Source: an uncultured Bryobacterales bacterium (lineage in GTDB: Bacteria > Acidobacteriota > Terriglobia > Bryobacterales > Bryobacteraceae). Taken from it: a stretch of DNA of 64,000 nt. Shown piece by piece: positions 45,498 through 53,089 of this stretch (within the stretch, counting starts at the first letter, position 1; every line of letters begins with the position of its first letter). The position numbers and the translations under genes were made by a program. Under the pieces are notes generated by a model. The model worked only from the letters and a program-made list of their open reading frames with translations. It had not been told where the DNA came from and made no database searches. The stretch spans positions 6,753 to 70,752 of the forward strand of contig CALGAR010000026.1 of the NCBI GenBank assembly GCA_937959285.1, written 5' to 3'.

Positions 45498-46913
45498 CTA
45501 CTCGCTCCCGCCGGCCTCCGCGCCGTCATCTTCTTCGGCCGCGGTCTCCGGCGGCCGCTTGATGCCGTGCTTTTCCATCCGATAGATCAGCGCCTTGCGG
45601 CTGATGTCCAGATATCTGGCGGCGTGGGTCTGGTTCCACTTGAACTTGTGAAGCGCGCGGAGCAGCAGTTCCTTCTCGATGGCTTCGAGACTTACGCCTT
45701 GCGGCGGCAGCTCCAGGTTCAACATGTCTACGGAAACGTGTTCCCTGCGGAGGAAGTCCGGCAGATCCTGGAGCGTGATCTCGGGACCGGAAGAAAGGAC
45801 CACGATCCGCTCGATGACGTTCTCGAGCTCCCGGACGTTGCCAGGCCACCGGTAGTTTTGAAAGTACTTGATGAGGTGCTGCGGCAGCACAAGATCGGGC
45901 CGGCCGACCTTCTCCTTGGTGCGGACGAAAAAGTGCTGAACCAGCTCTGGGATATCCTCGGCGCGCTCTCGGAGCGGGGGAAGCTCCAGCGGGATGACTG
46001 CCAGCCTGTAATATAGGTCTTCGCGAAAGGTCTCGTCTTCGATCATTGCCTTCAAGTTGCGGTGTGTGGCGGCTATGATGCGGACGTCGACCTTGCTGGG
46101 TTCTGCCGCGCCGACCTTCTCGATTTCGCCGTGCTGGATCAGGCGCAGCATTTTGACTTGCAGCTCGAGCGGCATTTCGCCGATCTCATCCAGAAACAGC
46201 GTCCCTCCGTCGGCGAGTTCAACCCGGCCTCGCTTGTGCGTGACGGCACCAGTGAAGGATCCCTTGACGTACCCGAATAATTCGGATTCGAGCAGATCTT
46301 TGGGTATCGCTCCGCAGTTGATTGTGACGAAGGGCTTGTTCTTCCGGAGGCTGTTGAAATGAATGGCGCGGGCGAGGAGTTCCTTCCCCGTGCCGGTCTC
46401 TGCATGGATCAGAATCGTCGAGTGCGTGCGGGCCGCGCGCGCTGCCATTTCGAGGACGGAAAGGAGCGCGTCGGAATGACCAATGATGTTCTCAAAGCCA
46501 TACTTGCGGTCCAGGCTCTGGCGAAGGTTCGCAACCTCGTCCACCAGCTTCTGGCGCTCCAGCGCGCGGCTTACCACCAGCAGCAGCTCTTCGGAGTCGA
46601 TCGGTTTGGTCAGGTAGTCGTACGCGCCCGCTTTGACTGCCTGCACGGCGCTCTGAATGGTCCCATAAGCTGTCATCAGGACCACGGGCAGGTCGGGTTC
46701 CTGCGCGCGGATTCGCTCCAGGAGTTCGATCCCGGAAATTCCGGGCATTCTTAAATCCGTTAACACTAATGAGGGCCGTTCCTTTTCGAGCACCGCCAGC
46801 GCGGCCTCGCCGCTGGGGACTTCGGTTACCCGGTAGCCGGCGTCTTCAAGCTGAGTCTGGGTCACCCAGCGGACGTTCTCGTCGTCGTCAACGACCAGAA
46901 TCGAATCAGTCAT
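45498..46913 (-). CDS. NtrC-family sigma-54-dependent response regulator
   Basis: 471 residues. The receiver has D53 in VLTDLRMPGISG; the AAA+ domain has Walker A AETGTGKE, the loop GSFTGA, Walker B GGTLFLDEIGEM and the arginine-finger region REDLYYRLAVIPLELPPLRER. The Fis-type helix-turn-helix is NQTHAARYLDISRKALIYRM. It is partnered with the upstream kinase (4-base overlap). Sigma-54 promoters for usp, the DUF302 gene and rnk lie within 3.5 kb, so these are its probable targets. Confidence 0.92.
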   Translation of the reverse strand: MTDSILVVDDDENVRWVTQTQLEDAGYRVTEVPSGEAALAVLEKERPSLVLTDLRMPGISGIELLERIRAQEPDLPVVLMTAYGTIQSAVQAVKAGAYDYLTKPIDSEELLLVVSRALERQKLVDEVANLRQSLDRKYGFENIIGHSDALLSVLEMAARAARTHSTILIHAETGTGKELLARAIHFNSLRKNKPFVTINCGAIPKDLLESELFGYVKGSFTGAVTHKRGRVELADGGTLFLDEIGEMPLELQVKMLRLIQHGEIEKVGAAEPSKVDVRIIAATHRNLKAMIEDETFREDLYYRLAVIPLELPPLRERAEDIPELVQHFFVRTKEKVGRPDLVLPQHLIKYFQNYRWPGNVRELENVIERIVVLSSGPEITLQDLPDFLRREHVSVDMLNLELPPQGVSLEAIEKELLLRALHKFKWNQTHAARYLDISRKALIYRMEKHGIKRPPETAAEEDDGAEAGGSE

Positions 46914-48010
46914 GCTTCCTTACGCAATTCCTTCATCGGGAATTCAATCATGAACGTCATCCCGCCCGAGGGATTTCTGTGTGCTGTCAACAGACCGCCC
47001 ATCTGTCCAACGATCTGGTGAGCCACAGGAAGGCCAAGTCCCGTCCCGGTCTCTTTTGTCGTAAAGAACGGGTTGAAAAGTTTATCGATGTCTTCGGGTG
47101 CCACGCCGGATCCCTGGTCGATAACCCGAATTTGCGTCGTTCCATCCACCTGATCGACTGCAACCGTCACCACGGACCCCGGTTCACTCGCCTCCGTCGC
47201 ATTGATTACCAGATTCAGGAGGACTTGCGTCATTTGCTCGGGATCGCATTCGATGGCAGCCACGCCCGGCGCAACCTCACGGCGAAATTCGATGCTCTTG
47301 CTGCCGATAGCGTGCTGCGCTAGTTCGATAACCGTTTCCAGAATCGAATCAATCGATACAGATTGCAGTTTGGGCGGCCGCGGCCGTGCGAAGTTGAGAA
47401 ACGTCGTCAGCAGTCCATTGAGCCGTTTGCATTCGCTTTCGATAATTTCCAGACACTTCGCAGCTTTCGCATCGAAGGACTGGCCTCGCCGCAAAATCGA
47501 TGCGGCTCCGGCAATGCTGGCCAGCGGATTCCGAATCTCGTGTGCCAGACCGGCCGAGAGCTGGCCGATCGCGGACAGCCTCTCGGCGCGCTTCATCCCT
47601 TCAAAGTTGGTCTGCAGCTTTTCGTAAACGCTCGATAGCTGTTCGGCAAGCTCCTGGTATTTCCGCTTCTGCCTTCGCTCCCGGTCCGTGTAGAGGCCGA
47701 TCATCGCCCCAAGCAACCAGAACAGAAGGAGAGCCGCCAAGTGATCTGCGGGAAGGAAAGCCTTGCCTGCATCCGCTACGACCAGGGCTGCGCTTGAGAG
47801 CAAGGCGATCAGCAGACCGACGCGCCACCCGTCGTAAAGCGCCGTAATTACGATTGGGATGAAGTAGAGCAAAGGGAACAGAGATTGCCCCGGGCTGGCG
47901 CCGGGCGTCAGATGCTGGCAGAGAGCGATCAGCGCGGCGACGGCGGCGAGGATGGCTCTCCGCGTCCAGTCCCCGCGAAGGCCCCGCGCAATTCTTTGAT
48001 GAGAATGCAT
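46910..48010 (-). CDS. NtrB-like membrane histidine kinase
   Basis: 366 residues with four N-terminal membrane helices (for example AILAAVAALIALCQHL, LFPLLYFIPIVITALY, LLIALLSSAALVVADAG, LAALLLFWLLGAMIGLY) and little periplasmic sequence, then a short coiled linker. The H box is SAGLAHEIRNPLASIAG. The HATPase has LLNLVINATEA, DQGSGV and KETGTGLGLPVAHQIV. Input may be membrane state or an intramembrane partner. It starts 53 bases after the DUF302 gene, so a DUF302-kinase-regulator transcript is likely. Confidence 0.9.
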   Translation of the reverse strand: MHSHQRIARGLRGDWTRRAILAAVAALIALCQHLTPGASPGQSLFPLLYFIPIVITALYDGWRVGLLIALLSSAALVVADAGKAFLPADHLAALLLFWLLGAMIGLYTDRERRQKRKYQELAEQLSSVYEKLQTNFEGMKRAERLSAIGQLSAGLAHEIRNPLASIAGAASILRRGQSFDAKAAKCLEIIESECKRLNGLLTTFLNFARPRPPKLQSVSIDSILETVIELAQHAIGSKSIEFRREVAPGVAAIECDPEQMTQVLLNLVINATEASEPGSVVTVAVDQVDGTTQIRVIDQGSGVAPEDIDKLFNPFFTTKETGTGLGLPVAHQIVGQMGGLLTAHRNPSGGMTFMIEFPMKELRKEA

Positions 48011-48063
48011 CTGCTGTTTCCCTTACTACTACAAGCGTAGCGTAAGTGATGCATTCGGGCAGC

Positions 48064-48510
48064 TCATGCGGAAAGAGAGTGGCTATCCTCCGCGAGCTGA
48101 AAAACCGATTCCGGGTGGCCGATCGTTTGAATGGCTCTGAGGATCCGTTCATGCAGCGTCAGGACTGCGTCCCGAACGCTGAAGGGCAGTCTCTGATCGA
48201 GGAGCGGCTTGATGGAGCGGACGACGGCAGTGGAGTGCCTGCCGGAACTGGAAATCGCCACGGGTTCCGGAACGTAGAGGCAGCCGGCGGGCGTCAGCAA
48301 GGCAGCTTCGAGCAGTAGGATCGGAGTGTCTACGTACAGGATCGTGCTCTCTTTCACAACGACACCCAGCTCCGCGCGCAGCCGTTCGGAGGTGTTCACT
48401 TCGCTTGGGATGCTCAATCCTTCGCGGGTGAGCGCCCCCCGGAGCGTATGAAGCGCTTCAGGGAACGGCTTGTCGATGATGAACGAGACCACGCGAGGCT
48501 CATGTGTCAT
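48064..48510 (-). CDS. DUF302-like protein
   Basis: 148 residues. The opening FIIDKPFPEALHTLRGALTREGLSI and the central VVKESTILYVDTPILLLEAALLTPAGCLYVPEPVAIS follow the DUF302 pattern (a small alpha/beta fold with the conserved end of the strand in the Leu-Pro-type loop). Function of the family is not known; members occur beside stress and redox genes. AAGGA lies 7 bases before the ATG, and a near-perfect sigma-54 promoter about 36 bases before it. Confidence 0.72.
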   Translation of the reverse strand: MTHEPRVVSFIIDKPFPEALHTLRGALTREGLSIPSEVNTSERLRAELGVVVKESTILYVDTPILLLEAALLTPAGCLYVPEPVAISSSGRHSTAVVRSIKPLLDQRLPFSVRDAVLTLHERILRAIQTIGHPESVFQLAEDSHSLSA

Positions 48511-48545
48511 GGCAGTTCCTTGTGCGAGTTACGCAGAGGCATTGG

Positions 48546-48561
48546 TGCAATTCCGGTGCCA
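48546..48561 (-). promoter_or_regulatory. Sigma-54-type promoter for the DUF302-kinase-regulator run
   Basis: On the minus strand: TGGCACCGGAATTGCA. It matches TGGCACG-N4-TTGCW at every position except the G after TGGCAC, with GG and GC 10 bases apart. The predicted transcript starts near 48535, 25 bases before the gene. This would make the two-component system autoregulated. Confidence 0.78.
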
Positions 48562-48581
48562 CGCGTTTGTATCCCTTGGTC

Positions 48582-48618
48582 TGTCCGAACCGTGGTCCTG
48601 ATCGGACCATTAGGGACA
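48582..48618. promoter_or_regulatory. Nested dyad between divergent sigma-54 promoters, possible enhancer
   Basis: TGGTCC (48593-48598), TGATC, GGACCA (48604-48609) is a perfect dyad, flanked symmetrically by TGTCC (48582) and GGACA (ending 48618). Enhancer sites of NtrC-type activators are dyads of about this size placed 70-150 bases from the promoter; this one is about 50 and 75 bases from the two promoters. Confidence 0.5.
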
Positions 48619-48624
48619 ACAGAT

Positions 48625-48640
48625 GTGCCCTTTCGGGCAC
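48625..48640. promoter_or_regulatory. Second dyad between divergent sigma-54 promoters
   Basis: GTGCCC, TTTC, GGGCAC: perfect 6-base arms. It could be a second activator site, or a short hairpin. It sits midway between the two promoters, closer to the rnk side. Confidence 0.45.
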
Positions 48641-48682
48641 TAGCGGCTCCCCAAGCCCGTGTTTCCTGGCGCATCCGGTGAG

Positions 48683-48698
48683 TGGCACTGGACATGCA
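48683..48698 (+). promoter_or_regulatory. Sigma-54-type promoter for rnk and the mreB-like gene
   Basis: TGGCACTGGACATGCA on the plus strand: -24 TGGCAC kept, -12 ATGC in place of TTGC, GG and GC exactly 10 bases apart. The predicted start is near 48709, about 46 bases before the rnk ATG. Confidence 0.65.
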
Positions 48699-48754
48699 CT
48701 ACAGCTCCGTTCACGGTCATCTGGCCACATCGCCCGGAAAGGAGATCTGTACTG

Positions 48755-49165
48755 ATGGGAAATAACATCTACATCACACAGGAAGACATGCAGCGGCTCC
48801 GCAGCCTCGTGAACGCTCTGCAATCGACGCCGAAAGCGGAGCTGGTTTCCGTCCTTGAAGAGGAGCTGGATCGCGCGCATGTCGTCGAGTCGAAGGACCT
48901 TCCGCCGGACGTCGTGAGCCTCAACTCGCAGGTGCGTGTTTCGGATCTGGATAGCGGCAAGACGATGGAGTATGAGTTGATCTATCCCAATTCGAAGCCT
49001 AGTTCCAACGCGCATGCTCTCTCCGTGCTCGCGCCCCTGGGCATGGCGCTGCTAGGCTGCCGCGCCGGAGACGTCATTGAATGGGAGGTTCCTAAGGGGA
49101 AGCGGCGGCTTAAGGTGATCGAAGTTCTCTACCAGCCCGAGGCAGCGAATCAGTCCGCTGCATGA
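48755..49165 (+). CDS. rnk: Rnk-type GreA/GreB-family RNA polymerase secondary-channel protein
   Basis: 136 residues, exactly the length of E. coli Rnk. A short N-terminal coil (LVSVLEEELDRAHVVESKDLPPDVVSLNSQV) is followed by the GreA/B C-terminal domain (YELIYPNS, LSVLAPLGMALLGCRAGDVIEWEVP, LKVIEVLYQPEA). Rnk binds RNA polymerase without the long cleavage-stimulating coil of GreA. The ATG at 48755 has GGAAAGGAG about 10 bases upstream. It overlaps the mreB-like gene by 4 bases (ATGA) and has its own sigma-54-type promoter. Confidence 0.88.
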   Translation: MGNNIYITQEDMQRLRSLVNALQSTPKAELVSVLEEELDRAHVVESKDLPPDVVSLNSQVRVSDLDSGKTMEYELIYPNSKPSSNAHALSVLAPLGMALLGCRAGDVIEWEVPKGKRRLKVIEVLYQPEAANQSAA

Positions 49166-50184
49166 CGAGCCGGTTTCCCTGGACCTCCGAGTGGGGCATC
49201 GATCTCGGCAGCGCGAATACCGTGATCTGCTCTGCTGCGGGGGAAATTGTCGTCAATGAGCCGTCCGTTGTCGCGATCAATCAGCGCTGGAAAACCGTAG
49301 AGTCTGTCGGGGCGGAAGCGCACCGGGCCGTTGAGCGAAATCCAGCGGCGATTGAGCCGACTTACCCGGTCCGGAGGGGAGTTGTTACGGATCCGGTGCT
49401 TGCGGAGCAGCTGCTGCGGTCCTTCCTCAAGCGCATTAACCGGACTGTGCTTCCAGCCGGCATGAATGTGGCTCTGGCGATACCATACGGCATCACGGAT
49501 GTGGAGCGTTTCGCCGCCGTCGAGTGCGTTCGCCGCGCGGGAGCATCCCGAGTTGCGCTCGTCGACCAGATCCTCGCGGCTGCGCATGGCGCCGGCATTT
49601 CTCTAGGTGAGCCTCGCGGCTCCATGGTCATAGATGTTGGAGCGGACCTCGTTGAAGCAGCCGTATTCTCGCTAGGGGAGATCGTCGTATCCAGAGCGGA
49701 ACCGGTGGCCGGCAATGCGATGGACCATGCAATCAGGGAGCACGTGCGGAAAAACCACAGGCTCCTGATTGGACTGAAAACGGCCGAAGAAGTGAAGCGC
49801 GTGATTGGCTCGGCGACCGTCAACGGGCACTCTGCTTCGTCGTTGAAGGTCACTGGGCGTTGTCTTCTTCGCGGCCTTCCACGGTCTGTGTGGCTCTGTG
49901 CGGGAGAAGTACGGGAGGCCATTGCGCCCGTCATCTCCGCTATCATCCGAGTAGTGAGAAGCACCCTCGAGGCCGTGCCGGCAGAGCTAAGCGCCGATCT
50001 CATTGAAACGGGTGCCGTCCTCACAGGCGGGATGGCGTTCCTCCACGGCCTCGCCGATTGTCTTTCCTTTGAAATGCAGATTCCGGTGTCCGTTTGTGCC
50101 TCGCCCACGACGTCCGTTGCTGCTGGCTTGAGCAAGCTGATTCGCGCGGAGCGAGTATGGCAGGCTGCTCGAAACCTGGCGTGA
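49162..50184 (+). CDS. Divergent MreB paralogue (actin-like)
   Basis: 340 residues over the whole MreB fold: WGIDLGSANTVICS (phosphate 1), NEPSVVAINQR, PVRRGVVTDPVLAEQLLRSF, LAIPYGITDVERFAAVE and ETGAVLTGGMAFLHGL (adenosine site). Phosphate loop 2, normally DIGGGTTEVAV, reads DVGADLVEAAV. The usual IEEPMAAAIGAG (hydrolytic Glu) reads LVDQILAAAHGAG. It may bind nucleotide weakly or not hydrolyse it. There are no mreC or mreD genes. Coupled to rnk, so probably a regulated, non-housekeeping protein. Confidence 0.82.
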   Translation: MTSRFPWTSEWGIDLGSANTVICSAAGEIVVNEPSVVAINQRWKTVESVGAEAHRAVERNPAAIEPTYPVRRGVVTDPVLAEQLLRSFLKRINRTVLPAGMNVALAIPYGITDVERFAAVECVRRAGASRVALVDQILAAAHGAGISLGEPRGSMVIDVGADLVEAAVFSLGEIVVSRAEPVAGNAMDHAIREHVRKNHRLLIGLKTAEEVKRVIGSATVNGHSASSLKVTGRCLLRGLPRSVWLCAGEVREAIAPVISAIIRVVRSTLEAVPAELSADLIETGAVLTGGMAFLHGLADCLSFEMQIPVSVCASPTTSVAAGLSKLIRAERVWQAARNLA

Positions 50185-50395
50185 TCGCGGAGCGAGGATC
50201 GCCTGCCCGCATACGTTTCACGCCCCATGCCAGGGAGAGAAGAAGACAGAGCGCGAGCGTGACTCCCAATGCGTAGACCGCGAGGCGCTCAGCGCAAGTG
50301 CCGGTGCGGCGAGTCCCACACCGCCACGGGCATCCCTCTTTCAGGCATCGGAACACAGCTCCTCCCCCTGTTTCCGGTCTGCTGCGCCTCTTCAA
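50021..50395 (-). CDS. Doubtful small membrane protein
   Basis: A 124-residue open frame starting with TTG. It holds one hydrophobic stretch (LAVYALGVTLALCLLLSLAWGV) and a Cys-rich N-terminus, but its 3' half lies antisense to the end of the mreB-like gene and looks like shadow sequence. Recorded because it is the only membrane-like candidate in an otherwise empty gap. Confidence 0.2.
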   Translation of the reverse strand: MKRRSRPETGGGAVFRCLKEGCPWRCGTRRTGTCAERLAVYALGVTLALCLLLSLAWGVKRMRAGDPRSAITPGFEQPAILAPRESACSSQQQRTSWARHKRTPESAFQRKDNRRGRGGTPSRL

Positions 50396-50640
50396 TCCCT
50401 GCTAACAGCAGGCCGCCAGCGCCGCATGGCTTTCAGTTTGGTGATGGCGAGCGGTGGCCGTGCCGGCAGCCGGATTCGAAGGCGCCTTCGGACCCTCCTT
50501 CTCGTTTGGGGCGTTGCACGTTCTATGCCGTTATCCGGATCAGTTTTTGCGTGTAACGGATACAGCGCCGCCGATTAAGGTGCCGAAAAAAGTCCAGCAG
50601 TGCCCGCTTGTGCACACTTCGCATTGCACGGGCAGTGTGA
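50185..50640. other. Gap between mreB-like gene and sthA
   Basis: 456 bases without a well-supported gene. It holds the 5' part of a doubtful minus-strand membrane-protein frame and, next to sthA, a terminator-like hairpin. No repeats, promoters with good -35/-10 elements or sigma-54 sites were seen. Confidence 0.5.
50585..50634 (-). terminator. Terminator candidate after sthA
   Basis: TGCCCG-cttg-TGCA (50601-50614) pairs with TGCA-CGGGCA (50625-50634), with a small asymmetric bulge. On the minus strand a run of six Ts (complement of 50585-50590) follows about 10 bases later. It starts 7 bases after the sthA stop. Confidence 0.45.
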
Positions 50641-52077
50641 TTATTGGGAAGTTTGCGATGCCGCCGATGTGACGGAACACATCCGGTTAATGCCGTCGAA
50701 GGCGGCGGTCTTGTAGCATTCCGCCAGCGTCGGGTAGTTGAAGACGGTGTCGACGAAGTAGTCGATGGTGCCGTTGTAGGCAAGAACCGCCTGTCCGATG
50801 TGCACCAGTTCGCTCGCTCCTTCTCCGATAATGTGGACTCCGAGCAGGCGGCGGTCATCCGTGCGGAAGATCAGTTTCAGGAGTCCGTGCGTGTCGCCGA
50901 TGATCTGCCCTCTGGCGATCTCGCGATAGCGGGCCTTGCCGATTTCGTAGGGGACTCCCTCGTGCGTCAGTTCCTCTTCATTCCTTCCCACCATGGAGAT
51001 TTCAGGAATCGTGTAAATGCCGTAAGGGAAAAGCTCGGGGACACTCTTGGCGGGCACGTTAAAGGCATGGCAGGCGGCGATGCGGCCCTGCTCCATGGAT
51101 GTAGAGGCGAGGCTGGGGAAGCCGATGACATCGCCGACAGCATAAATGTTCGGCACCTTCGTTTGATAGTTCTCGTTCACTTCCAGCCGGCCGCGATCGT
51201 CTGCCGTGAGGCCAGCCGCCTCAAGATTCAGCTTGCTCGTCGCACCGGTGCGGCCGATGCTATACAGCGCCATGTCCGTGATGATCTGCTTGCCGCTGGC
51301 AAGAACGATGCGCACGCGTTCTCCGTGCTCGTCGACAATTCGTTCAATTCCGTTCACCTCCTCGCCGAGACGCAGGGTGACGCGATTCTCGCGAAGATGG
51401 TAGGCCAGCGTGTCGACGATTTCCTGGTCGACGAAGGGAAGCAGCCGGGGACGCTTATCGACTAGTGTCACACGGACACCGAGCGCTGCAAACATGCTTG
51501 CATACTCGCAGCCGATCACACCCGCCCCGATCACGGTCATCGTTTTGGGCAAATGGTCGAGGTTCAGGATGTCATCGCTGATGATGATCTTCTTTCCGTC
51601 GAAAGGAATGTGGGGGTCGCGTGTCGCTTCCGTTCCGGTCGCAATCACGATGAACCGGGCCGTTACGATGCGCTGCCCGCGGCCGTCGACAAAATCGAGG
51701 AGAAGGGAATTCGGCCCGCAGAAGGAGGCGGTCGCCGAGAGCAGCTCCACCTGGTTTCTCATCAGCTGATAGCGCGTCACGTCGATTTCATGGCTAATCA
51801 CCTGATGGGTGCGCACAAGCAGGTCCTGCATGGTGATGTTGTTCTTCACCCTGTAGGATAGCCCGTAGAACTCTCGCTCTCGGTATCCTGAGAGGTCAAG
51901 GACAGCCTCTCTCAGCGTCTTGCTGGGGATCGTGCCGGTGTTGACGCTCACGCCTCCGAGGACAGTTTTCTTCTCGACCAAAGCCACTCGCTTGTCGAGC
52001 TTGGCCGCCTGAATCGCTGCTCTCTGGCCGGCGGGACCAGAACCGATCACGATCAGATCGTAGTCGAATTCGCCCAT
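50641..52077 (-). CDS. sthA: Soluble pyridine nucleotide transhydrogenase (Si-specific)
   Basis: 478 residues. A flavoprotein disulfide reductase fold: FAD site YDLIVIGSGPAGQRAAIQAA, NAD(P) site MTVIGAGVIGCEYASMFAALG, and the second FAD motif IYAVGDVIGFPSLASTSMEQGR. Where lipoamide dehydrogenases have the redox Cys pair, this reads GGVSVNTGTIPSKTLREAV without Cys, the mark of SthA, which exchanges electrons between NADPH and NAD. The C-terminal dimer interface is regular. No operon partner. Confidence 0.93.
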   Translation of the reverse strand: MGEFDYDLIVIGSGPAGQRAAIQAAKLDKRVALVEKKTVLGGVSVNTGTIPSKTLREAVLDLSGYREREFYGLSYRVKNNITMQDLLVRTHQVISHEIDVTRYQLMRNQVELLSATASFCGPNSLLLDFVDGRGQRIVTARFIVIATGTEATRDPHIPFDGKKIIISDDILNLDHLPKTMTVIGAGVIGCEYASMFAALGVRVTLVDKRPRLLPFVDQEIVDTLAYHLRENRVTLRLGEEVNGIERIVDEHGERVRIVLASGKQIITDMALYSIGRTGATSKLNLEAAGLTADDRGRLEVNENYQTKVPNIYAVGDVIGFPSLASTSMEQGRIAACHAFNVPAKSVPELFPYGIYTIPEISMVGRNEEELTHEGVPYEIGKARYREIARGQIIGDTHGLLKLIFRTDDRRLLGVHIIGEGASELVHIGQAVLAYNGTIDYFVDTVFNYPTLAECYKTAAFDGINRMCSVTSAASQTSQ

Positions 52078-52202
52078 TCCACTCCCTTCTGATGTGTATC
52101 CGCGGGGACACGAACTACTACGTTCCGTTGCCGGGTGACGTTACTTCCAATTGTAGGGGAAGCGCAGAAAAGGGGCAGAAAAGGGGGTGTGCGAACCGGA
52201 AA

Positions 52203-52242
52203 CGGTTGTATTCAACCGAGGCGCGATCGGGTTGAGATCGGG
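52203..52242. repeat. Dyad and direct repeat upstream of the DUF5335-like gene
   Basis: CGGTTG, TATT, CAACCG (52203-52218) is a perfect 6-base dyad. It is followed by GATCGGG at 52225 and again at 52236, one helical turn apart. The position about 110-150 bases upstream of the plus-strand gene suggests a possible regulatory region. Confidence 0.3.
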
Positions 52243-52352
52243 AAGGAAGGACGGGCTCCGACGGCGGCGGAAACAGAGAAGTCTTTATGACGGATGGCCT
52301 TAAGGGCAACGAACGGTGATGAGGGGCGTCCCACAAATAGAGGCGTTATTAT

Positions 52353-52949
52353 ATGGCGGGACAAGAAATCAGCAAGAAGGACTCTAAGGAGTTTCTCGAT
52401 CGCTTCAGCAAGGAGCACCTGGGCTGCAAGGCGCGGCTGGAGACTTCGGCCGCGGGCGGCCAGGGGCTGAATCTGGTTGCGAACGATTTGCCCCTGACCG
52501 GTATTTCCCTGGACGAAGGAGGCGAGCTGAGCGTCATGCTGGGAGGACGGCCGGGTCTGGATTACGGCCATAACATCCCTTCATGGTCGCGCCTCTCGAT
52601 CATCAATAACGACTGCCTGGAAATTGTCAGCGAGGATGGTACGGTAACGCGGCTTTGCTGTACGGGTCCCTCCAAAGTAGACTCCGGGCAGCCTGGCGGC
52701 GGCGCAGGTCGTGCCGACATCGTTGGCCGCAGCGGCGTCTATCCGATGTCAAAACCCGAAGGAGCAAGCCCCGATGCGATTCTCCAGCCCGAGGCTACAT
52801 GGGGGCAGGGTGACCGTGGACCGGAGGGTTACTTTGACGCCGGCTCTTCCGAGATTCATCCGCCGGGTTCGCGTGAGCCGGAGGAGCTGACGGAAGAAGA
52901 GCGCCGGGAGATCAGAGAAAAGCAAGAGAAGAATAAGAGCAAAGAATAA
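52353..52949 (+). CDS. DUF5335-like protein with acidic low-complexity tail
   Basis: 198 residues. The first about 100 (SKEFLDRFSKEHLGCKARLET, LSIINNDCLEIVSEDGTVTRLCC) resemble DUF5335, a small family of unknown function; the likeness is by eye. The C-terminal half is Gly/Pro-rich and then strongly charged (ELTEEERREIREKQEKNKSKE), probably disordered. No signal peptide. It stands alone, divergent from sthA. Confidence 0.6.
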   Translation: MAGQEISKKDSKEFLDRFSKEHLGCKARLETSAAGGQGLNLVANDLPLTGISLDEGGELSVMLGGRPGLDYGHNIPSWSRLSIINNDCLEIVSEDGTVTRLCCTGPSKVDSGQPGGGAGRADIVGRSGVYPMSKPEGASPDAILQPEATWGQGDRGPEGYFDAGSSEIHPPGSREPEELTEEERREIREKQEKNKSKE

Positions 52950-53089
52950 GAGCGGGAGCAGGCGAGGACTCAGCAGGACGGGTTCGCATGCATTCAGCCG
53001 GAAACGAGACAGGGGAGAGCTGGTCGAAGAACGGTTTCCTCCGTTACACAAAGCTGAGATAATGAACGACCGCGGAAGTTCTTTGCATC

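Noticed and set aside
48625..48640. Reading the GTGCCC/GGGCAC dyad as a terminator
   Set aside because: Short stem, no T-run, and it lies between divergent promoters, so no transcript needs ending there.
50269..50556. 95-residue plus-strand frame in the gap after the mreB-like gene
   Set aside because: Pro/Arg/Ser/Cys-rich, no ribosome site, no recognisable domain.
52212..52571. 119-residue minus-strand frame upstream of and overlapping the DUF5335-like gene
   Set aside because: Overlaps a better candidate on the other strand and lacks motifs or a good start.
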